The notes under the pieces are model-generated. The model saw only the letters and a list, made by a program, of their open reading frames with translations, was not told where the DNA came from and made no database searches. This document shows positions 19,064 through 28,811 of a stretch of 64,000 nt of DNA, one piece after another (the stretch's first letter is position 1; each line of letters starts with the position of its first letter). The position numbers and the translations under genes were made by a program. Origin of the DNA: Yoonia maritima (GTDB lineage Bacteria > Pseudomonadota > Alphaproteobacteria > Rhodobacterales > Rhodobacteraceae); assembly GCF_003003285.1 (NCBI RefSeq), contig NZ_PVTP01000002.1, positions 1 through 64,000 on the forward strand, read 5' to 3'.

Positions 19064-19605
19064 CATTTATCATTCTTGGACTGGTTCTTTGGGCCGGAGT
19101 TCATTTTTGGAAACGACTGGCCCCCGCAAGCCGCGAAGCGCTGGGCGACAAGGGTAAGATGATCGTGACCGCAGGGTCTTTCATCGGTCTGATCTTGATG
19201 ATCATCGGATATCGTGGCGCTGAAGGGACATTCTATTGGGGGCGCACGCCTGCAATGACGGGGATTAATAACCTGTTGATGCTGCTGGCCTTCTATTTGT
19301 TCGCCGCAGCCGGATCAAAAGCACGGATTACACAGTATATTCGCCACCCGCAGTTAACTGCCGTAATGCTGTGGGCTGTTGCTCATTTGCTGGTGAACGG
19401 TGACACGCCATCGTTCATTTTGTTCGGTGGGCTGCTGGTCTGGGCCAGCTCCGAAATCCAACTGATCAACCGCGCGGAACCTGACTGGACGCCCGCCCAT
19501 GCGGTTCCCATGAAAAAAGAAATCACTGCTTTGATCGCAACTGTGGTCGTCTTTGCCGTTGTGGCGGGCGTTCATATCGCGCTTGGCTATAACCCGTTTG
19601 GATGA
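19060..19605 (+). CDS. NnrU family membrane protein
   Basis: 181 residues with five to six hydrophobic helices. It starts with a 4-base ATGA overlap on mcl2. The motif ITQYIRHPQLTAVMLWAVAHLLVNGD is the NnrU signature, shared with isoprenylcysteine-methyltransferase-like membrane proteins. NnrU was named from a nitric-oxide/nitrite reduction locus, but paralogues without that link are common. The operon setting gives no hint of denitrification here. Confidence 0.88.
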   Translation: MTFIILGLVLWAGVHFWKRLAPASREALGDKGKMIVTAGSFIGLILMIIGYRGAEGTFYWGRTPAMTGINNLLMLLAFYLFAAAGSKARITQYIRHPQLTAVMLWAVAHLLVNGDTPSFILFGGLLVWASSEIQLINRAEPDWTPAHAVPMKKEITALIATVVVFAVVAGVHIALGYNPFG

Positions 19606-19609
19606 AGAC

Positions 19610-19813
19610 ATGAAAATCTATCGACTACTGACCGAAGACGACACCGCTGCATTTTGTCACAAAGTGTCCGAGGCCCTATCAAAAGGTTGGGAGCTGTACG
19701 GCAGCCCAACCTATGCGTTTGATCAGGCAAATGGCGTGATGCGTTGCGGTCAGGCCGTCACCAAAGATGTCGACACGCCTTATACACCTGACATGAAGTT
19801 GGGCCAGCAATGA
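19610..19813 (+). CDS. DUF1737 domain protein
   Basis: 67 residues from MKIYRLLTEDDTAAF. The body (CHKVSEALSKGWELYGSPTYAF) is typical of short DUF1737 proteins, which occur widely as stand-alone genes or as tails of larger enzymes. Function unknown. It sits between nnrU and mch and its stop overlaps the mch ATG by four bases, so it is cotranslated with EMC enzymes. Confidence 0.85.
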   Translation: MKIYRLLTEDDTAAFCHKVSEALSKGWELYGSPTYAFDQANGVMRCGQAVTKDVDTPYTPDMKLGQQ

Positions 19814-20835
19814 CCAAAACAAACGCAGGCCGCTTTTTTGAGGATTATGCCGTTGGAGATGTGATCACCCATGCGGTGCCGCGCACGATTAAGATGGGTG
19901 AAAGGGCGCTGTATCACGCGCTTTATCCCGCGCGTCATGCGTTACATTCATCAGATCAATTTGCGCAAAGCTGCGGCCTGCCGTTTAGCCCGCTTGATGA
20001 CCTTGTTACCTTTCATACGGTCTTTGGGAAAACGGTGCCCGATGTGTCGCTGAATGCAGTGGCCAATCTAGGCTATGCAGAGGGGCGTTGGATCACGTCA
20101 CTTTGGCCCGGAGACACGATCACTGCCACGTCAGAGGTGATCGGGGTTAAGCAAAACTCGAATGGTAAAAGCGGCGTTGTCTGGGTTCGGACAACAGGTC
20201 GGAACCAACACGGCGAAGAACTGATGTCCTACGTTCGTTGGGTCATGGTGCGCAAGCGGGGCGAAGGCCCAGCACCTGAAACCGTGATCCCTGAACTGGC
20301 AAAGGCCGTATCAGTGCAGGATCTTGTTATCCCTAAGGGTTTGGATTTCACGAACTACGATTTTGCCCTTGCGGGTGAGCCGCATCGCCTGTCGGATTAT
20401 TCTGTGGGCGAGGTTATCGACCACGTTGACGGCGTCACCATTGAAGAGGCCGAGCATATGCTCGCCACGCGCTTGTGGCAGAACACCGCGAAGGTTCATT
20501 TCGACGCGACCAATCGACCCGATGGCAAGCGCCTGATTTACGGTGGCCATGTGATCAGCCTTGCGCGGGCACTGTCGTTCAACGGTCTGGCAAACGCGCA
20601 GATGATCGTCGCATTGAACGGTGGGGCGCACGCGAACCCTTGCTTTGCCGGCGACACCGTACGTGCGTGGTCAGAGGTTTTGGATATTGCCGAAACATCA
20701 GCACCCGGCGTCGGAGCGATCCGCTTGCGGCTGGTCGCGACCAAGGGCGAGGCCGGAACGCTGCGCGGCGAAGACGGGAAGTACGCGTCAGAAGTTCTTC
20801 TGGACTTGGATTACTGGGCGCTGATGCCTGTATGA
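19810..20835 (+). CDS. mch: Mesaconyl-CoA hydratase (MaoC family)
   Basis: 341 residues, a double hot-dog MaoC enzyme. Residues 1-160 and 180-341 each resemble a MaoC domain (GRFFEDYAVGDVITHAVPRT at the N-terminus; IYGGHVISLARAL in the second half). Length and N-terminus agree with Mch of R. sphaeroides, which interconverts mesaconyl-CoA and beta-methylmalyl-CoA. The operon with mcl2 supports EMC function. The 3' end overlaps the next gene by four bases. Confidence 0.88.
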   Translation: MTKTNAGRFFEDYAVGDVITHAVPRTIKMGERALYHALYPARHALHSSDQFAQSCGLPFSPLDDLVTFHTVFGKTVPDVSLNAVANLGYAEGRWITSLWPGDTITATSEVIGVKQNSNGKSGVVWVRTTGRNQHGEELMSYVRWVMVRKRGEGPAPETVIPELAKAVSVQDLVIPKGLDFTNYDFALAGEPHRLSDYSVGEVIDHVDGVTIEEAEHMLATRLWQNTAKVHFDATNRPDGKRLIYGGHVISLARALSFNGLANAQMIVALNGGAHANPCFAGDTVRAWSEVLDIAETSAPGVGAIRLRLVATKGEAGTLRGEDGKYASEVLLDLDYWALMPV

Positions 20836-21938
20836 ACAATGCAGGCTGGATGGCTAAACTTCATCGCAAAGCAGGCGAGAAAGTTTTCCGTGGGGCGTTA
20901 GAAGACTTGCAAGCTGGCAAATTGCGGCGGGTCGAAGCCGCGCATCGCACGGCGCTATTACTATCGTTGTTTGTGATGCTATCCCCTGTCGCCCTAATCG
21001 TGGCAGGTGGCGTCATCGCCGTCGCAGCTTTGCCGTCTTTAGGAGGCATCTTTTGGGGAGGTCTCCTAATTGCCGTCGGGGTATTTCTGTTGCCCGCGCG
21101 CTTTCGGGCACCTGAACGTGCGCTTCGGCGCAATGACGCGCCACGCCTGTTCAAGGATTTGGACCGGGTCAGTGAAGCGTTGGGCGCTCCGAAAGTTACG
21201 GTCGTGGCTGTAGATGGAAGCTTTAATGCTTTCGCAGCGATGCATCGCAAAGAGGTTGTGCTTGGGATTGGTGCCGTGTTGTGGGACGCTAGTTCACCGG
21301 AACAACGGCTTGCACTTGTTGCGCATGAGACCGCGCATTTCGTGAATGGTGATCCTTCGCGAACGCGAGTGATTGGGTTTGCTTTACAGATGCTTGATAA
21401 ATGGGAAATGCTTCTTGAGCCCGATTTTGGTGATGCAGCGCATGCTTTCGCAGCACTGCTTCTCTTGCCGTTTCGTTGGCTGGTTGCACTCCTGAATGAG
21501 ACAATTCGGACGTTGCTATACGTCCAAATGCAGCGCGCTGAATATCTGGCTGATGCTCTGGCGGCAGAAGCTGCAGGGGGCAATGCTGTAAAGCAATTAC
21601 TGTCCACAATCAGCCTATCTGAGTATATTGATGAACAATGGAGCACGCGGCATGGCGTTGGTTCTGCTCGGGGGCGCGATGTTATCAAAATGATTGTAGA
21701 GCCCGTGGTTCAATTGAATGCTGATGAACGCGTTGAAATTGCGATGGGTAATGGGAAAGTGGATCATTCAGTTGATACCACGCATCCTCCTACCCACTAT
21801 CGGATCGCTTTCCTCGACGCTGCCTGCCTAACCAAACGTAAAATTCTGAACAATCTGTTCGATCGTGAAGATATGTCGTTCGAGAAAGCGTTCGATGCCG
21901 TGGGTGAGAGCCTCGCGGCACAGCTTGAAGTTCAATGA
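20832..21938 (+). CDS. M48-type membrane zinc metallopeptidase
   Basis: 368 residues from the ATG at 20832 that overlaps the mch stop; the frame is open much further upstream but that part is the mch gene. Hydrophobic segments span about 41-90. The zinc motif HETAH is at 165-169 and a downstream RAEYLADALA supplies the third ligand, in HtpX/Ste24 style. It may act in membrane-protein quality control. Its tie to the EMC operon looks positional only. Confidence 0.85.
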   Translation: MNNAGWMAKLHRKAGEKVFRGALEDLQAGKLRRVEAAHRTALLLSLFVMLSPVALIVAGGVIAVAALPSLGGIFWGGLLIAVGVFLLPARFRAPERALRRNDAPRLFKDLDRVSEALGAPKVTVVAVDGSFNAFAAMHRKEVVLGIGAVLWDASSPEQRLALVAHETAHFVNGDPSRTRVIGFALQMLDKWEMLLEPDFGDAAHAFAALLLLPFRWLVALLNETIRTLLYVQMQRAEYLADALAAEAAGGNAVKQLLSTISLSEYIDEQWSTRHGVGSARGRDVIKMIVEPVVQLNADERVEIAMGNGKVDHSVDTTHPPTHYRIAFLDAACLTKRKILNNLFDREDMSFEKAFDAVGESLAAQLEVQ

Positions 21939-22019
21939 ACTAATCGCCGACCTGCGCGAGGCTAGTCACCGCGTATGGTAATTGAGATTAATTCTGACTA
22001 AATCAGTCATCTTATGATT

Positions 22020-22050
22020 TGTGATCACATGGAAAAATTGTGTGATCACA
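22020..22050. promoter_or_regulatory. Paired operators TGTGATCACA upstream of sdhC
   Basis: Perfect copies at 22020-22029 and 22041-22050, again 21 bp apart start to start, 139-169 bases upstream of the sdhC start. Sequence and spacing equal those of the sucC pair. This predicts joint control of succinate dehydrogenase and the 2-oxoglutarate/succinyl-CoA steps by one dimeric regulator binding two adjacent sites on one DNA face. Confidence 0.75.
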
Positions 22051-22188
22051 AAAGCGCAGAATTTCGCTGATTGGCGTATTATTTCACCGTTAATCCATCT
22101 TCCTCTGCGTGACTCTTGTTTGGAACTGGTGCAAAAAAGGACCAAAGGCGCGACCGAAATGGCAGCCAAGCCAAAGAAGGGAACATTC

Positions 22189-22578
22189 ATGGCCGACAAT
22201 AAACAGGACAACCGTCCTCTGTCTCCGTTCATGATCGGGCAATACTACCGACCACAGTGGACGTCGATGACGTCGATCTTCACACGTATCACTGGGCTTT
22301 CACTGCTCGTTTCTGCATTGATGATCGTATGGTGGTTTGTTGCCGCTTCGGCCGGGCCAGACGCATTTGCGGTGGCTAACGGTTTCCTGACCAGCTGGTT
22401 TGGTGATCTGGTCTTGTTCCTGTCCACTTGGGCGATGTGGTATCACATGCTTTTCGGTATCCGTCACCTGATCTGGGACTCTGGCCGTATGCTTGAGGTC
22501 GACCAGTCCGAACTTTACGCGCAAGCCGCGTTGGTTGGGTCTGTCTTGCTGACAATCTTTGTCGTTATCGTTCTTTAA
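22189..22578 (+). CDS. sdhC: Succinate dehydrogenase cytochrome b556 subunit
   Basis: 129 residues from MADNKQDNRPLSPFM, with AAGAAGGG just upstream; an in-frame ATG at 22159 would add ten basic residues. Three membrane helices. The N-terminal PLSPFMIGQYYRPQWTSMTS is the quinone-site region, and MWYHMLFGIRHLIWDSGR holds the haem-ligand His and the FGIRHL motif. First gene of sdhCDA(-lipoproteins-)B; the paired palindromes lie in its leader. Confidence 0.96.
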   Translation: MADNKQDNRPLSPFMIGQYYRPQWTSMTSIFTRITGLSLLVSALMIVWWFVAASAGPDAFAVANGFLTSWFGDLVLFLSTWAMWYHMLFGIRHLIWDSGRMLEVDQSELYAQAALVGSVLLTIFVVIVL

Positions 22579-22590
22579 GGGAGGCAGATC

Positions 22591-22962
22591 ATGGCATTTA
22601 TGACTGACCGTAAACGGGCTGCTGGCCTTGGTTCCGCCAAAACAGGAACTGAACACCACTGGCACATGATGGTAACCTCTGTGGCGCTTGTGCCGTTGGT
22701 GGTGCTGTTCATCTTTACATTCGGCGCGATCCTTGGATCCCCTTATGAAGAGGTTATCGCCTATTATCAGCGCCCAGTTCCGGCGACGATCGCGATCCTG
22801 ACCATGCTAGTTGGTTTTAACCACTTTGCGAACGGCGTCCGCGCCACCATCGAAGACTACACCGGTGGCATGACCCGCAAAGCGCTGATCATTGGCATGA
22901 CTTGCCTTTCTTATACTGCTGCCGCCTTTGCGATCTTCGCAATCGTGCGCATCGCCCTTTAA
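22591..22962 (+). CDS. sdhD: Succinate dehydrogenase membrane anchor subunit
   Basis: 123 residues, preceded by GGAGGCAG. Three hydrophobic helices. [16 protein letters not shown] carries the likely haem b His, and [20 protein letters not shown] matches the conserved SdhD helix with the quinone-binding Tyr. With SdhC it anchors SdhAB to the inner membrane. It starts 12 bases after sdhC. Confidence 0.95.
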   Translation: MAFMTDRKRAAGLGSAKTGTEHHWHMMVTSVALVPLVVLFIFTFGAILGSPYEEVIAYYQRPVPATIAILTMLVGFNHFANGVRATIEDYTGGMTRKALIIGMTCLSYTAAAFAIFAIVRIAL

Positions 22963-22982
22963 TTCCGCGGAGCAACTCAATC

Positions 22983-24788
22983 ATGGCTGCATACGAATAC
23001 GAAACCCATAACTATGATGCGATTGTTGTTGGCGCTGGCGGCGCCGGCTTGCGCGCAACTTTGGGTCTGGCAGAGCAGGGCCTGCGCACCGCTTGTATTT
23101 CAAAGGTTTTCCCAACACGTTCACACACTGTTGCTGCCCAAGGTGGTATTGCGGCGTCCCTTGGTAACATGGGCCCAGATAGCTGGCAGTGGCACATGTA
23201 TGACACTGTGAAAGGCTCTGACTGGCTGGGTGATACCGACGCAATGGAATACCTTGCGCGCGAAGCCCCCAAAGCGGTTTACGAGCTGGAGCACTACGGT
23301 GTGCCATTCAGTCGGACCGAAGAGGGTAAGATTTACCAGCGTCCGTTTGGTGGCCACACAACTGAATTTGGTGAAGGCCCGCCCGTACAGCGTACCTGCG
23401 CTGCAGCTGACCGGACTGGTCACGCGATCCTTCATACGCTTTATGGTCAGTCGCTGAAACAGCAGGCTGAGTTCTACATCGAATACTTTGCGCTTGATCT
23501 GATCATGTCCGAAGATGGCGTTTGTCAGGGTGTTGTCTGCTGGAAGCTGGACGATGGTACGATGCACGTCTTTAACGCTAAGATGGTTGTTCTTGCGACT
23601 GGTGGTTACGGCCGTGCCTATTTCAGCGCGACGTCTGCCCACACCTGTACAGGTGATGGTGGCGGTATGGTTGCTCGTCAGGGTCTTGCGCTGCAGGATA
23701 TGGAGTTCGTCCAATTCCACCCAACCGGTATCTACGGCTCTGGCTGCCTGATCACCGAAGGTGCCCGTGGTGAAGGTGGTTATCTGACCAACTCTGAGGG
23801 TGAGCGTTTTATGGAGCGCTACGCGCCGAACTACAAAGACCTTGCACCGCGCGACTATGTCAGCCGTTGTATGACAATGGAAATTCGCGAAGGTCGCGGT
23901 GTCGGCCCAAGTGGTGACCACATCCACCTTAACTTGAACCACCTGCCAGCTGAAGCTCTGGCCGAACGTCTGCCCGGCATTTCTGAATCGGCCAAGATTT
24001 TCGCAGGTGTTGACGTGACCAAAGAGCCAATCCCGGTTCTGCCAACGGTTCACTATAACATGGGCGGTATTCCAACGAACTATTACGGTGAGGTTCTGAA
24101 CCCTACTGCCAAAGACCCGAACGCTGTTGTTCCTGGCCTGATGGCCGTTGGTGAAGCTGGCTGTGCCTCTGTGCACGGTGCGAACCGTCTTGGTTCTAAC
24201 TCGCTGATTGACCTTGTGGTCTTTGGCCGTGCCGCCGCGATCCGCGCTGGCCAAGTGGTTGACCGCGACGCAGCAAACCCAACGCTGAACCAACCTTCGG
24301 TTGACGCGTGTTTCGACCGTTTTGATGGTCTGCGTAACGCAAACGGCAACGTTGCTACTGCTGATCTGCGTCTTGAGATGCAAAAGGCGATGCAGGCTGA
24401 CGCAGCTGTGTTCCGTACAGATAAGACACTGGCCGAAGGCGTTGAGAAGATGACAGCAATCGCGGGCAAAATGGATGACCTCAAGGTCACCGACCGCAGC
24501 CTCGTTTGGAACTCTGACCTGATGGAAACGCTTGAGCTGACCAACTTGATGCCAAACGCACTGGCGACGATTGTTGGTGCTGAAGCGCGCAAAGAAAGCC
24601 GCGGCGCACACGCGCACGAAGACTACGCGACACGTGACGACGAAAACTGGCGGGTGCACACCATCAGCCACGTTGATGGCAGCAAAGTGACCCTAAGCCA
24701 CCGCCCCGTCATCACTGCGCCGCTGACAACCGAAGCTGAAGGCGGGATTTCAGAAGCGAAAATCGCACCTAAAGAGCGGACATTCTAA
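22983..24788 (+). CDS. sdhA: Succinate dehydrogenase flavoprotein subunit
   Basis: 601 residues from [20 protein letters not shown]-binding [19 protein letters not shown] at 15-33. The covalent FAD attachment site is His48 in [11 protein letters not shown]. Active-site regions [20 protein letters not shown] and DYVSRCM follow. It oxidises succinate to fumarate. A 516-codon antisense frame inside it is a codon-usage shadow. Its stop overlaps the start of the first lipoprotein gene by one base. Confidence 0.98.
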   Translation: MAAYEYETHNYDAIVVGAGGAGLRATLGLAEQGLRTACISKVFPTRSHTVAAQGGIAASLGNMGPDSWQWHMYDTVKGSDWLGDTDAMEYLAREAPKAVYELEHYGVPFSRTEEGKIYQRPFGGHTTEFGEGPPVQRTCAAADRTGHAILHTLYGQSLKQQAEFYIEYFALDLIMSEDGVCQGVVCWKLDDGTMHVFNAKMVVLATGGYGRAYFSATSAHTCTGDGGGMVARQGLALQDMEFVQFHPTGIYGSGCLITEGARGEGGYLTNSEGERFMERYAPNYKDLAPRDYVSRCMTMEIREGRGVGPSGDHIHLNLNHLPAEALAERLPGISESAKIFAGVDVTKEPIPVLPTVHYNMGGIPTNYYGEVLNPTAKDPNAVVPGLMAVGEAGCASVHGANRLGSNSLIDLVVFGRAAAIRAGQVVDRDAANPTLNQPSVDACFDRFDGLRNANGNVATADLRLEMQKAMQADAAVFRTDKTLAEGVEKMTAIAGKMDDLKVTDRSLVWNSDLMETLELTNLMPNALATIVGAEARKESRGAHAHEDYATRDDENWRVHTISHVDGSKVTLSHRPVITAPLTTEAEGGISEAKIAPKERTF

Positions 24789-25234
24789 TGAAGATAGTAA
24801 TCGCATTTTTGACAGGCGCATCGGTACTTGGCCTAACAGCCTGTGCTGGCCAAGACCCGATGAAGTCATATCCGCAGGCCGAAACGGTGCGCGAATGTCA
24901 GGTTTTGCACGCGGCTGAATCTGATCAAGCACGCCAAAATGTGCGGAATACGCAGTATACATCGTCGGGTGGAAACGCACTTGGAACGTTGATAGGGACT
25001 GCAATTGGTAAGGGTATCGGTGAAGGTGTTCTGAATAACCGTCTTCAAGGGTGCATTGCACGTGTTGGGGGGGCGTCACCTGCTGGAGGTGCGACTTACA
25101 CCTCGTCGATTGGCTCAGCCTCATCAAGCTACAGCGGTTCCTCTGCAGGCTACCAACCCGCCATTGGAGGATCGCAGTGTAAGCGAGGAGCAGGGCCATT
25201 CCAAGGCGGTGGTGCACTTTGCCCGGGATCATAA
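24788..25234 (+). CDS. Small lipoprotein A between sdhA and sdhB
   Basis: 148 residues. [19 protein letters not shown] is a lipoprotein signal, lipidated Cys at 19. The middle has a Gly-rich glycine-zipper-like stretch (GNALGTLIGTAIGKGIGEG) and the end is Ser/Gly-rich. Cys residues at about 37 and 89 could pair. Its ATG overlaps the sdhA stop (TAATG). No family beyond lipoprotein is recognised. Its role near succinate dehydrogenase is unknown. Confidence 0.8.
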   Translation: MKIVIAFLTGASVLGLTACAGQDPMKSYPQAETVRECQVLHAAESDQARQNVRNTQYTSSGGNALGTLIGTAIGKGIGEGVLNNRLQGCIARVGGASPAGGATYTSSIGSASSSYSGSSAGYQPAIGGSQCKRGAGPFQGGGALCPGS

Positions 25235-25274
25235 GTTAGCTGCTGCTGACGCAATGAGAGACAAGGATAGTTCG

Positions 25275-25598
25275 ATGCGATTATTGATAGCGATGGGCCT
25301 AGCGACATGTACGCTGTCCGGTTGCATGCAAGATCTAGGCTCCCAAGGTGACGTGCTTGCGCGCAGCGCGGCTAAGGGTGTCGTAAATAATGTCGTGGCA
25401 TCTAAGTTTCCTGGCGTCGATGCGACGCCCGTGACGGACTGCATTATCGACAACGCCTCTGGTTCGGAAATTCTGACCATCGCTGAGGCTGCCGTGGTGG
25501 GGACTTCGCAAGCGACGACTGATCTTGTCGTTGATATCGCGCAGCGCCCTGAAACAACCCGGTGTGCAGCGAGCAGTTTATTGGGGGTAACCCTGTGA
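25275..25598 (+). CDS. Small lipoprotein B between sdhA and sdhB
   Basis: 107 residues from MRLLIAMGLATC, preceded by AAGGA. Lipobox LSGC places the lipidated Cys at about residue 17. The mature region is Ala/Val/Thr-rich with two further Cys (DCIIDNASG and TRCAASSLL). No recognised function. The stop overlaps the GTG start of the following gene, so lipoproteins B and C are translated together. Confidence 0.78.
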   Translation: MRLLIAMGLATCTLSGCMQDLGSQGDVLARSAAKGVVNNVVASKFPGVDATPVTDCIIDNASGSEILTIAEAAVVGTSQATTDLVVDIAQRPETTRCAASSLLGVTL

Positions 25599-25888
25599 TA
25601 CGTGTTTCCGCTTTTGCATTGATGTGTGTTTTGGCTGGCTGTGCGACGACACCGCCAACGCCAGAAGAAGCCGCACAAAAATGCGAAGAGCGGGCGCAGG
25701 CTGCACAGGCGCCAACCGGTGGTGTAACCGTCGGTGTGAATAGCCGGACGGGTGTTTCGACCGGCATCCAAATAGGTGTTTCGGCTGACCTAATACGCGG
25801 GCGTGACCCGTTAGAAGTTTATCAAAGCTGTGTCATGGATATGACCGGCGAACCGCCTATCCGCCCTGCGCGGTTGCGGGCTCTTTAA
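25595..25888 (+). CDS. Small lipoprotein C between sdhA and sdhB
   Basis: 97 residues from the GTG at 25595 that overlaps the preceding TGA; an upstream in-frame start lies inside gene B. VIRVSAFALMCVLAGC is a lipoprotein signal (LAGC, Cys at about 16). The mature part includes a Gly/Val/Thr repeat (GGVTVGVNSRTGVSTGIQIGV), suggesting beta strands, and two more Cys. No family is recognised. Confidence 0.75.
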   Translation: MIRVSAFALMCVLAGCATTPPTPEEAAQKCEERAQAAQAPTGGVTVGVNSRTGVSTGIQIGVSADLIRGRDPLEVYQSCVMDMTGEPPIRPARLRAL

Positions 25889-25930
25889 GAATTTTCGGGC
25901 AATACTGTCCGTGACGGAAGGATCATCACT

Positions 25931-26710
25931 ATGGTGCAACTGACACTCCCTAAGAATTCCCGCATGACTGTCGGGAAAACATGGCCAAAGCCTGAAGGCG
26001 CGACAAATCTGCGTAAGGTGCAGATTTATCGTTGGAACCCAGACGACGGGAAAAACCCGCAGCTGGATACATATTTCGTGGATATGGATACCTGTGGCCC
26101 GATGGTTCTGGACGTTCTGATCAAGATCAAGAACGAGATTGATCCCACCCTGACGTTCCGCCGGTCGTGCCGTGAAGGCATCTGTGGTTCGTGCGCGATG
26201 ATGATCGACGGGATCAACACGCTGGCCTGTATTTACGGCCTCGACGAAATCAAAGGCGACGTGAAGATTTACCCGCTGCCGCACATGCCAGTGATCAAGG
26301 ATTTGATCCCTGACCTGACCCATTTCTACGCACAGCATGCGTCGATCATGCCTTGGCTTGAGACAAAGACGAACCGCCCTGCGAAAGAATGGAAGCAGTC
26401 GATTGAAGACCGCAAAAAGCTGGATGGCCTGTATGAATGCGTGATGTGCGCGTCATGCTCGACTTCGTGCCCATCCTACTGGTGGAACAGCGATCGTTAC
26501 CTCGGCCCCGCGGCCTTGTTGCACGCGTACCGTTGGATCATCGATAGCCGTGATGAAGCAACGGGCGAGCGTTTGGATGAACTTGAAGATCCGTTCAAAC
26601 TGTACCGCTGCCACACGATCATGAACTGTGCCAAGACGTGCCCCAAAGGGCTAAACCCGGCCAAAGCCATTGCCCACATTAAAGGCATGATGGTTGAACG
26701 TGTTGTCTAA
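25931..26710 (+). CDS. sdhB: Succinate dehydrogenase iron-sulfur subunit
   Basis: 259 residues. [2Fe-2S] ligands at Cys80, 85, 88 and 100. The [4Fe-4S] and [3Fe-4S] clusters use Cys170, 173, 176, 180 and Cys227, 233, 237 (CxxCxxCxxxC and CxxxxxCxxxC spacing). It transfers electrons from SdhA to quinone. It is the last gene of the sdh operon, separated from sdhA by three lipoprotein genes, and is followed by a strong terminator. Confidence 0.98.
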   Translation: MVQLTLPKNSRMTVGKTWPKPEGATNLRKVQIYRWNPDDGKNPQLDTYFVDMDTCGPMVLDVLIKIKNEIDPTLTFRRSCREGICGSCAMMIDGINTLACIYGLDEIKGDVKIYPLPHMPVIKDLIPDLTHFYAQHASIMPWLETKTNRPAKEWKQSIEDRKKLDGLYECVMCASCSTSCPSYWWNSDRYLGPAALLHAYRWIIDSRDEATGERLDELEDPFKLYRCHTIMNCAKTCPKGLNPAKAIAHIKGMMVERVV

Positions 26711-26715
26711 GATTG

Positions 26716-26738
26716 AACGCCACCTTCGGGTGGCGTTT
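26716..26738 (+). terminator. Rho-independent terminator after sdhB
   Basis: AACGCCACC TTCG GGTGGCGTT followed by TTCTGTTCT. A nine-base stem closed by a stable UUCG-type tetraloop, six bases after the sdhB stop, ending the sdh operon. Confidence 0.93.
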
Positions 26739-26763
26739 TCTGTTCTAGGGTTTGGTTTCGCGC

Positions 26764-27609
26764 ATGACTGACATCCCTAACGATGCCGACGCGCGGCGCG
26801 CAGTTCCCCCGGTAATTTGTTATCCGACAGATAGTTTGCCTGCCGCCGATATGTCGCTTTACGCGGCAGCACGGACGACACTGACATCGGTGTCGCAAGT
26901 GATTGTGCCCCCTAGGGATGCAGCGGTAATAGAGGTCTCCGCCGGGCAATTTTTGCGCATCCATTCCGTGCAGGGACCACAAGTTGGCGACCTGAATTTG
27001 TTTAGTGCAGACGATCTGTCCGAGCAGTTCTATTCGGGTAAGACACGTGCGCTGCATGGCACGCATGTTACGGCAGGTGATAGGCTTTGGGCTTCGTTTC
27101 CGAACATGCGTCCGATGGCGACGATTACCCATGATACGCTGGACTGGTACGGTATCGATGAATTTGGTGGATCAGTGCATGATGTGATCGGTACCCGCTG
27201 CGATCCCTATACGGGGCGTCTGCTGACTGGAACTGATTATCATCACTGCTGTCATTCAAACCTGACTCGCGCGTTGGCAGCGCACACCGGCCTGTCGATA
27301 CACGATGCAGAGACACATGTGCATGATGTATTGAACGTGTTTATGTGCACCGGGTTTACCCGTGACACTGGCCAGTACTTTATGAAAGCCAGCCCAGTGC
27401 GTCCCGGTGACTATATTGAAATGTTCGCCGAGATTGATTTTCTTGCAGTGCTAAGCGCATGTCCCGGCGGCGATTGCAGTTCAGAGCATTCAAGTGATGC
27501 AGCAGCTTGCTATCCGTTAGAGATGGAGGTGCTGCGGCCTGCTGACGGCACCCTTGATAGATGGGTGCCGCCTGCAAAGAATAAATACGACCGCAGTCAC
27601 GGCGCTTAG
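26764..27609 (+). CDS. DUF1989 / urea-carboxylase-associated family protein
   Basis: 281 residues from [12 protein letters not shown]. The core has the family blocks [40 protein letters not shown] and a Cys/His-rich segment ([13 protein letters not shown]) that looks like a metal or redox site. DUF1989 proteins are often found next to urea carboxylase or aminomethyltransferase genes; none is seen here. It ends tail-to-tail with deoD (4-base overlap). Function unknown. Confidence 0.85.
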   Translation: MTDIPNDADARRAVPPVICYPTDSLPAADMSLYAAARTTLTSVSQVIVPPRDAAVIEVSAGQFLRIHSVQGPQVGDLNLFSADDLSEQFYSGKTRALHGTHVTAGDRLWASFPNMRPMATITHDTLDWYGIDEFGGSVHDVIGTRCDPYTGRLLTGTDYHHCCHSNLTRALAAHTGLSIHDAETHVHDVLNVFMCTGFTRDTGQYFMKASPVRPGDYIEMFAEIDFLAVLSACPGGDCSSEHSSDAAACYPLEMEVLRPADGTLDRWVPPAKNKYDRSHGA

Positions 27610-28310
27610 ACGAATGCCGCCTCAAGCGCGATTTCGACCATGTCACCGAACGATTTTTCGCGGTCTTCGGATGGCAGGGCTTCGTGTGTGATCAGGTGGT
27701 CGCTGACGGTCAGCACCGCAAGCGCACGGCGACCGTAGCGGGCGGCAAGGTTGTAAAGCTCGGCCGCTTCCATTTCGACGCCAAGAATGCCATGGCGCAC
27801 CATCTGTTCGTTCAGGTCTGGCCGTTCGTCATAGAATACATCTGACGAATAGATGCCGCCGACATGTGTTGGAACGTCTTTTGTTTGGGCGGCCTTATGG
27901 GCCGCGGCAAGCAGGCCGTAGTCAGCGCAGGGTGCAAAGTTGAGTTCTTTGAAAATACCGCGCGAGGGTGTGGACAGCGTTGATGCTGTCATTGCTAAAA
28001 TGACATCGCGAATACCGACATGTTTTTGCATCCCGCCACATGATCCGATCCGGATGAGTGTCTGAACGTCAAAGTCCTTGATCAGCTCATTCGCATAGAT
28101 CGAAAGTGATGGCATTCCCATGCCTGAACCTTGGATCGTGACCGGGTGCCCGTTCCAAGTGCCGGTAAAGCCAAGCATGCCGCGCACTTGGTTAATGCAG
28201 CGTACATCTTGCAAAAACGTTTCAGCAGCCCATTTTGCGCGATAGGGATCGCCCGGCATAAGAACGGTTGGGGCGATGTCGCCCGGTTCAGCACCTATGT
28301 GGATTGTCAT
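27606..28310 (-). CDS. deoD: Purine-nucleoside phosphorylase (DeoD type)
   Basis: 234 residues. Starts [26 protein letters not shown], the signature N-terminus of hexameric PNPs. [10 protein letters not shown] binds phosphate, [13 protein letters not shown] binds ribose, and the C-terminal VSDHLITHE matches the catalytic Asp region. It cleaves purine (deoxy)nucleosides. A second PNP of the trimeric type (39726-40532) lies in this window beside the nucleoside transporter, so the two are probably specialised. Confidence 0.96.
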   Translation of the reverse strand: MTIHIGAEPGDIAPTVLMPGDPYRAKWAAETFLQDVRCINQVRGMLGFTGTWNGHPVTIQGSGMGMPSLSIYANELIKDFDVQTLIRIGSCGGMQKHVGIRDVILAMTASTLSTPSRGIFKELNFAPCADYGLLAAAHKAAQTKDVPTHVGGIYSSDVFYDERPDLNEQMVRHGILGVEMEAAELYNLAARYGRRALAVLTVSDHLITHEALPSEDREKSFGDMVEIALEAAFV

Positions 28311-28379
28311 GTTTCATCTCCTGTCCATTTTGCACACAGCATAAGCCGCTTGTTCGCAAAGTGGCAGAGACAACTGGTT

Positions 28380-28706
28380 TTAGATTTCCATTACATCAGG
28401 CGATTGGCCCGCTGCAATTGCATCTTTAAACCATTGAGGCTGGCGCCCTTTTCCAGTCCACGTCTGTTCGGCGTTTTCTGGATTGCGATATTTTGGGTTG
28501 GACAGTGACCTTGGGCCGGCTTTGCGGCCCTTGGGGCCATTTCCGGTAATGTCGTCCAATGAGAAGCCATAGGCTGCAACGGCTTGCTCGGCGGCTTGGC
28601 GTGCTGCTTGTTTTTCTTTCTCCGCAACTTCGATCAATGCGCTTTCAACATCAGACTTTAGTGCTTCAAGGTCTGTCCGTGACATTGAGGTAAGATCGAG
28701 GTTCAT
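28380..28706 (-). CDS. H-NS family nucleoid-associated protein (HvrA-like)
   Basis: 108 residues. The N-terminal half is a coiled-coil dimerisation region rich in Ala/Glu/Lys. The C-terminal half has the H-NS DNA-binding core, SNPKYRNPENAEQTWTGKGRQPQWFKDAI, with the TWTGKGRQP loop characteristic of the family. It probably silences AT-rich or acquired DNA. In Rhodobacter the related HvrA/Spb affects photosynthesis genes; no such genes are in this window. Confidence 0.92.
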   Translation of the reverse strand: MNLDLTSMSRTDLEALKSDVESALIEVAEKEKQAARQAAEQAVAAYGFSLDDITGNGPKGRKAGPRSLSNPKYRNPENAEQTWTGKGRQPQWFKDAIAAGQSPDVMEI

Positions 28707-28811
28707 GGCGGTCTCCTTTTTAGTTTCCGCGTACTAACATTAGGCGTACTTATACGGACACAGAAATCGCACAATTCTTATACAAAAGTACAATTGTTTG
28801 TAATTGCACTA

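Noticed and set aside
20475-20831. Upstream extension of the M48 peptidase frame
   Set aside because: This stretch lies within mch and reads as an Arg-rich shadow; the ATG overlapping the mch stop is the natural start.
23121-24671. 516-codon antisense frame within sdhA
   Set aside because: It lies fully within sdhA on the opposite strand, has no ribosome site, and its product is rich in Val, Thr, His and Arg as expected for a codon-usage shadow.
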